A stretch of DNA of 7,963 nucleotides from assembly GCA_015486505.1 (NCBI GenBank), contig WFRP01000347.1, positions 1-7,963 on the forward strand, written 5' to 3'. Source of the DNA: Pseudomonadota bacterium (GTDB lineage: Bacteria > Desulfobacterota > Anaeroferrophillalia > Anaeroferrophillales > Tharpellaceae). The position numbers were made by a program, and so were the translations under genes. The first letter of the stretch is position 1; each line of letters opens with the position of its first letter. This document shows, in pieces, positions 5,107 through 7,963 of this stretch. The notes below the pieces were generated by a model that did not search any database, was not told the origin of the DNA, and was given only the letters and a program-made list of their open reading frames with translations.

Positions 5107-6105
5107 ATGACGGCAGCCAGGAATATTATCCGGAAATTAGCTTCACCTAAAGGATTCTTAATCCTGATGTTATTGAATATAGCGTCGTTGTTGTTTTGTA
5201 CCCTTTCGGAGCTTCCGCAAGATTCCGGTGTCTCTGCTGTTTTGTGGCCTGAATATGAAACGGTTCTTTCCCGTTTTGATGCCGCTGACCGAAGAATGAT
5301 CGCTGTTGCAACCGATGAGTTGAATCGTTATTTTGACAAAATGGAGGATAATATTGAGCCTTTTCTTGATGACCTTTACAGTTTTACTGCAAAAGGGAAA
5401 ATGCTCTGGTACCTGTTGAAAGATATAAAGTTGAAAGAAATAGAGGGTGTAAGTCCTTATGTGATGATGTTACCGCCGATGATACCGGTACGGGAAGGCT
5501 CCAGCCTGCCGGACTTTCTTGGGCGGAAATTTAATCACTATTTCGGTAGCAGTTCGGAGGTAAAAAGTGAATTGCGAAATATCGTTGACGGCATTGACAC
5601 GAATCTCAGTTACAACAACGAACGTCTGGCGGTTGAATTGGGCGCATTGGCGGCCGTCACTCGGGGAAATTCAGAAGATTCGGCGGTATCGGCGGCGGCC
5701 GGAGGTGGTTTTAAAGACAGAGCTAAAGATTTGTCGGTTATGATTGTCGCCCGGACCAGCGGCCTGCAGACAGGCATTGAAATAGCTGCTTTGGCCAGTG
5801 ATTGTTATGTTGCTCCATATATCTCAGCATATATAGTTTCGGTTATGGCGGCTGAAGGTATGATTGTTGTGGAAGGGGTTGCCGGCGGGATGGTCACGTT
5901 CGGAGTTGCTGCTGCAATTGCCATTGCCACCGATATTGTTGCCAACAATATTTCCAAATCAAGTTTGCGCCCCAAAATCAGACAGGCCCTGCAGCAGAGA
6001 CGCAATGAGGTGGTTGCCGACTTCAAAAAATCAATAGTCAATAATCTGCGGAAGTTTCATCGCAGCCGCCGCGGCCTGATCAGAAAGACACTGAGCCGCG
6101 AATGA
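5107..6105 (+). CDS. Membrane protein with Gly/Ala-rich C-terminal membrane domain
   Basis: A protein of 332 residues with ATAGGAG six bases before its ATG. Residues 17-34 (GFLILMLLNIASLLFCTL) form a signal anchor or uncleaved signal peptide. A soluble, mainly helical region follows (about 47-185), with several acidic helices and a proline-rich turn (MLPPMIPV, 121-128). The region at 220-283 is hydrophobic and rich in Gly and Ala (EGVAGGMVTFGVAAAIAIATDIVANN) and probably crosses or inserts into the membrane as a hairpin. The last 45 residues are strongly basic (QQRRNEVV, KFHRSRRGLIRK), fitting a cytoplasmic or lipid-surface tail. The overall plan, helical domain then Gly/Ala hairpin, is seen in membrane-inserting proteins, but I recognise no family. 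It is transcribed away from the zinc-finger/lipoprotein operon across a shared control region, and is probably functionally tied to it. Confidence 0.75.
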   Translation: MTAARNIIRKLASPKGFLILMLLNIASLLFCTLSELPQDSGVSAVLWPEYETVLSRFDAADRRMIAVATDELNRYFDKMEDNIEPFLDDLYSFTAKGKMLWYLLKDIKLKEIEGVSPYVMMLPPMIPVREGSSLPDFLGRKFNHYFGSSSEVKSELRNIVDGIDTNLSYNNERLAVELGALAAVTRGNSEDSAVSAAAGGGFKDRAKDLSVMIVARTSGLQTGIEIAALASDCYVAPYISAYIVSVMAAEGMIVVEGVAGGMVTFGVAAAIAIATDIVANNISKSSLRPKIRQALQQRRNEVVADFKKSIVNNLRKFHRSRRGLIRKTLSRE

Positions 6106-6110
6106 TGGTT

Positions 6111-6150
6111 TAGTACTTTACAGGTTATTTTCTGCGCCAAAAAACAAGAT
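6111..6150 (-). repeat. 40-bp repeat, inverted copy (left)
   Basis: Matches the reverse complement of 6911-6950 at 38 of 40 bases. It begins five bases after the stop of the 5107 gene. With its partner it bounds an 840-base block that contains all the other repeats of this region. The outer ends read TAGTAC on this side and GTACTA on the other, so a TA flanks both ends, as expected for terminal inverted repeats of a TA-targeting element; no transposase is present. Confidence 0.85.
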
Positions 6151-6222
6151 TGATGCCCTCGTTAAAAGCATCCCAGACCGCTATCACGGCGACATATATA
6201 CAAATAACGTGAGAGGAACTAA

Positions 6223-6297
6223 ATCTGTGTCAATCTGCGTTCATCTGTGGTTTCTATTTTTTTGTTGAACCACAGATGGGCACGGATGGACACAGAT
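6223..6297. repeat. Hairpin repeat of the CCACAGAT type
   Basis: Two 30-base arms (6223-6252 and 6268-6297) are inverted copies matching at 25 of 30 positions around a 15-base centre. Each arm contains ATCTGTG motifs about 10-11 bases apart. Sequences of this type, containing CCACAGATG and CACAGAT, are familiar to me as intergenic repeats in many environmental bacterial genomes. No gene or terminator function is evident. Confidence 0.85.
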
Positions 6298-6351
6298 AAG
6301 TTTTAATAATTTGCAATTGTTTACAAACCGTTACTTAGACTCCAACAACTC

Positions 6352-6478
6352 GATGGCTAAGTAAAAAACTTCACATGTAAGATACCCGAAACCAGAAGAA
6401 TGAGGCGTACATAGAGTACTCCGCAGTGACGAAGGTTGAAGGGTAACGCAGTAGATGAAGAGTTTTTACTTAGCCATC
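6352..6478. repeat. 127-bp imperfect palindrome (MITE/REP-like)
   Basis: The outer arms GATGGCTAAGTAAAAAACT (6352-6370) and AGTTTTTACTTAGCCATC (6461-6478) pair with a single bulged base. Further in, CTTCA pairs with TGAAG and TACCC...ACC pairs with GGTT...GGGTA, and near the centre GTAC-ATAGA-GTAC can form a small hairpin. The whole element can thus fold on itself from end to end. It contains no open frame of note. It looks like a compact non-coding mobile or structural repeat. Confidence 0.85.
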
Positions 6479-6690
6479 TTTTTTGAAAAAGCTAAATACT
6501 TTTCACACTGCCCACCAAAGATGGGATGATTACCTCTCCGGCGCTATCTGTTTGGTCATTGTCATAGATGTATCAGCAAAGAGATAAACTTTTCATGTGT
6601 AGACAATTTAATTTGAGAACTATTGTTGAGTGATTCTTTATTTCACCGCCATTTTTTCAAAATAAAATACGGTAAATTTTGTGGATCTTA

Positions 6691-6779
6691 CTAATGCGGG
6701 AACAATCCCCGCAACCCAATTGGGCCTTTGCGGCCCGTACCCAGGGGCACTTCCGATGGTCGCAAATAAGTACTCTTAT
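6691..6779. repeat. Dispersed structured repeat, copy B
   Basis: Full-length relative of the element at 1858-1946, same direction. The first hairpin is TGCGGG-AACAATC-CCCGCA; the second, GGGCC-TTTGC-GGCCC, is stronger than in copy A; the last is again AATAAG-TACT-CTTAT. It is followed by a stretch ending in AATAACCTGTAAGGTACTA (6810-6828) that is repeated after copy C, making a tandem unit with a period of 135 bases. Confidence 0.85.
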
Positions 6780-6825
6780 CAGAACATTTTCTTGTTTTTT
6801 CAAACCGAAAATAACCTGTAAGGTA

Positions 6826-6888
6826 CTAATGCGGGAACAAACCCGCAACCCAAACGGAGCCTTGCGGCCCGCAAATAAGTACTCTTAT
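6826..6888. repeat. Dispersed structured repeat, copy C (internally deleted)
   Basis: Shorter relative of copies A and B in the same direction. A 25-base piece between GGCCCG and CAAATAAG is missing, with CG at both edges of the lost piece, consistent with a simple deletion. The two outer hairpins are kept: TGCGGG-AACAAA-CCCGCA and AATAAG-TACT-CTTAT. Together with copy B and the shared tails it is part of a two-unit tandem duplication (units start at 6692 and 6827). Confidence 0.85.
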
Positions 6889-6910
6889 CAGAACATTTTC
6901 TGATTATTAA

Positions 6911-6950
6911 ATCTTGTTTTTTGGTGCAGAAAATAACCTGTAAGGTACTA
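6911..6950 (+). repeat. 40-bp repeat, right copy
   Basis: Inverted relative to 6111-6150 (38 of 40 bases). A diverged direct copy at 6791-6828 ends copy B's unit, sharing CTTGTTTTTT and AATAACCTGTAAGGTACTA. It closes the repeat block on the right. Confidence 0.85.
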
Positions 6951-7340
6951 ATTATATCATCTGAACATAAAGGTTTGATTTCTCGAATCTTCTGTTGAAT
7001 GGGGCTTCGCCTACGTAATGCCATCAAGGATGAAGATGGTGTTGAATTTGAGTCTATAGATTTTAAAGAGGAGGGCATTATTCTGGTGGAGTCTGTGGGG
7101 CAGGCTTGATTTATGGATATTCTTTGATTTTGCGATGGTTGGGAAGGGCTTACTATTCCGATTTCATAGGAAATTTCTCTAGGAAAGGCCATGCAAAAAT
7201 TTTTGGTAAAAAACGCAATGTTGTGTTAGACTGAGAACTGGAAGTTGATTTGCTGGCGGCTTTTCGAGTATCGGACTTTCCTTTTACAAAGTGTTTCCTT
7301 TGATAGTTTTTTCTGGAAGCTGCTGGTGATAAGAGGTTTT
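6951..7340. other. Gene-poor stretch before the Rpn gene
   Basis: No gene is well supported here. A short forward frame at 6999-7109 (36 codons, MGLRLRNAIKDEDG to the end) has protein-like composition but no ribosome binding site and a stop codon directly before its ATG, so it may be the tail of a decayed gene. TTGGTA (7203-7208) and TAGACT (7227-7232), 18 bases apart, are a weak promoter candidate for the gene at 7341. Confidence 0.4.
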
Positions 7341-7963
7341 ATGGCAAAACATGACAGCGGTTATAAACTTCTCTTTTCTCATGCGCAGATGGTTGAGGAT
7401 CTGCTGAAAGGTTTTGTCCGGGAAGAGTGGGTAGAAAAACTTGACTTTTCCACTCTGGAGAAAGTGAACGGCAGTTATGTCAGTGATGATCTGCGGCAAC
7501 GGGCCGATGATATCGTCTGGCGGGTGCGTTGGGGTGAAGAGTGGCTTTATATTTATCTGCTGATCGAATTTCAATCTACGGTCGATTACTGGATGGCGGT
7601 CAGGATGATGACCTATATCGGTTTGCTGTATCAGGATTTGATTGAAGGTAAGCAGCTGACCGCGGCGCAAAAACTGCCTTCGGTTTTGCCGGTAGTGTTA
7701 TATAATGGCGACCCTGAATGGACAGCTGCAACCGACATCTCTGAATTGGTGACTGAGGTTCCCGGCGGGCTTTCGCGTTACCGGCCGCATTTGCAATATC
7801 TTTTGTTGGCTGAGCGCGATTACAGAGACAGTGATCTCGGGAAACTGAGAAATCTGGTAGCGGCTCTGTTTCGGATGGAGAACAGCCGGAATCCGGAGAT
7901 TCTTTTCGATGTGTTAATCTCCTTGCTGAAGTGGCTGGGCAGCAGCTCGCAAGATTCTCTGCG
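7341..7963 (+). CDS. Rpn/YhgA-like PD-(D/E)XK nuclease, 3' end beyond window
   Basis: The frame starts at ATG 7341, with AAGAGG four bases upstream, and stays open to the window end (207 codons). It matches the Rpn family (recombination-promoting nuclease, also annotated as putative transposase YhgA-like, Transposase_31). The N-terminus HDSGYKLLFSH is typical of the family. The nuclease core shows D56/D57 in RADDIVWRV, then strand LYIYLLIEFQS with E76 and Q78, which fits the PD-(D/E)XK active site. The family strand PVVLYNGD lies at 117-124. Known Rpn proteins are DNA endonucleases that promote RecA-independent recombination and some act in phage defence. They are not true transposases. Full members run to about 300 residues, so roughly a third is missing here only because the window ends. 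It lies beside the repeat nest, which may be coincidence. Confidence 0.9.
   Translation, partial: MAKHDSGYKLLFSHAQMVEDLLKGFVREEWVEKLDFSTLEKVNGSYVSDDLRQRADDIVWRVRWGEEWLYIYLLIEFQSTVDYWMAVRMMTYIGLLYQDLIEGKQLTAAQKLPSVLPVVLYNGDPEWTAATDISELVTEVPGGLSRYRPHLQYLLLAERDYRDSDLGKLRNLVAALFRMENSRNPEILFDVLISLLKWLGSSSQDSL

Noticed and set aside
6111..6950. CRISPR array in the repeat-rich region
   Set aside because: The repeats differ in type, orientation and length, spacing is irregular and no cas gene is present.
6657..7192. Leftward frames over the repeats and the stretch at 6800-7192
   Set aside because: They run through repeated non-coding elements, have low-complexity composition and lack ribosome binding sites.
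7284..7670. Leftward frame opposite the Rpn gene
   Set aside because: It is the shadow of the open forward frame, which carries clear Rpn family motifs.

Overview
The window looks like an accessory region of a Gram-negative bacterial chromosome. Most predicted products are exported or membrane-bound (two Sec-type signal peptides, one lipobox, several Gly/Ala-rich membrane segments). A stand-alone IF-2 N-terminal domain gene, a DUF4160/DUF2442 pair, an Rpn-family nuclease and dense palindromic intergenic repeats fit Desulfobacterota (former Deltaproteobacteria) best. This is an inference from gene style; there is no rRNA, tRNA or core gene to settle it.

Layout. (1) 5-256, rightward: a small IF2_N-domain protein with an arginine-rich tail. 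(2) 257-762: non-coding apart from two short dyads. (3) 763-1839, rightward: two genes for exported proteins, one a Gly/Ala-rich glycine-zipper-like protein and one a small secreted protein with four clustered cysteines. (4) 1858-1946: first copy (A) of a dispersed structured repeat. (5) 1977-2909, leftward: a DUF4160 protein with an unusual 144-residue N-terminal extension, followed 3 bp later by a DUF2442 protein; this is a suspected toxin-antitoxin-like module. (6) 2980-4733, leftward operon: a cytoplasmic protein with a zf-HC2-like zinc-binding N-terminus, a small lipoprotein-like membrane protein and a two-helix membrane protein. (7) 4734-5106: divergent control region with three 9-bp tandem repeats, a spaced 11-bp direct repeat and a hairpin. 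(8) 5107-6105, rightward: a 332-residue membrane protein with a Gly/Ala-rich C-terminal membrane region. (9) 6106-7340: a gene-free nest of repeats: an inverted 40-bp pair, a 30-bp-arm hairpin, a 127-bp imperfect palindrome, two tandem copies (B, C) of the repeat seen at 1858, and a decayed stretch. (10) 7341-7963: an Rpn/YhgA-like PD-(D/E)XK nuclease that runs off the end.

How the genes may work together. The zinc-binding protein, lipoprotein, two-helix protein and the divergent Gly/Ala-rich protein share one control region and could form one envelope-associated system with a cytoplasmic sensor or regulator. I do not recognise it as a described system. The segment 1858-6890 is bracketed by same-direction copies of one repeat, so it could have moved or be lost as a unit. 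The functional proposals for this cluster are inference; the coding calls themselves are supported by clear ribosome binding sites and spacing.
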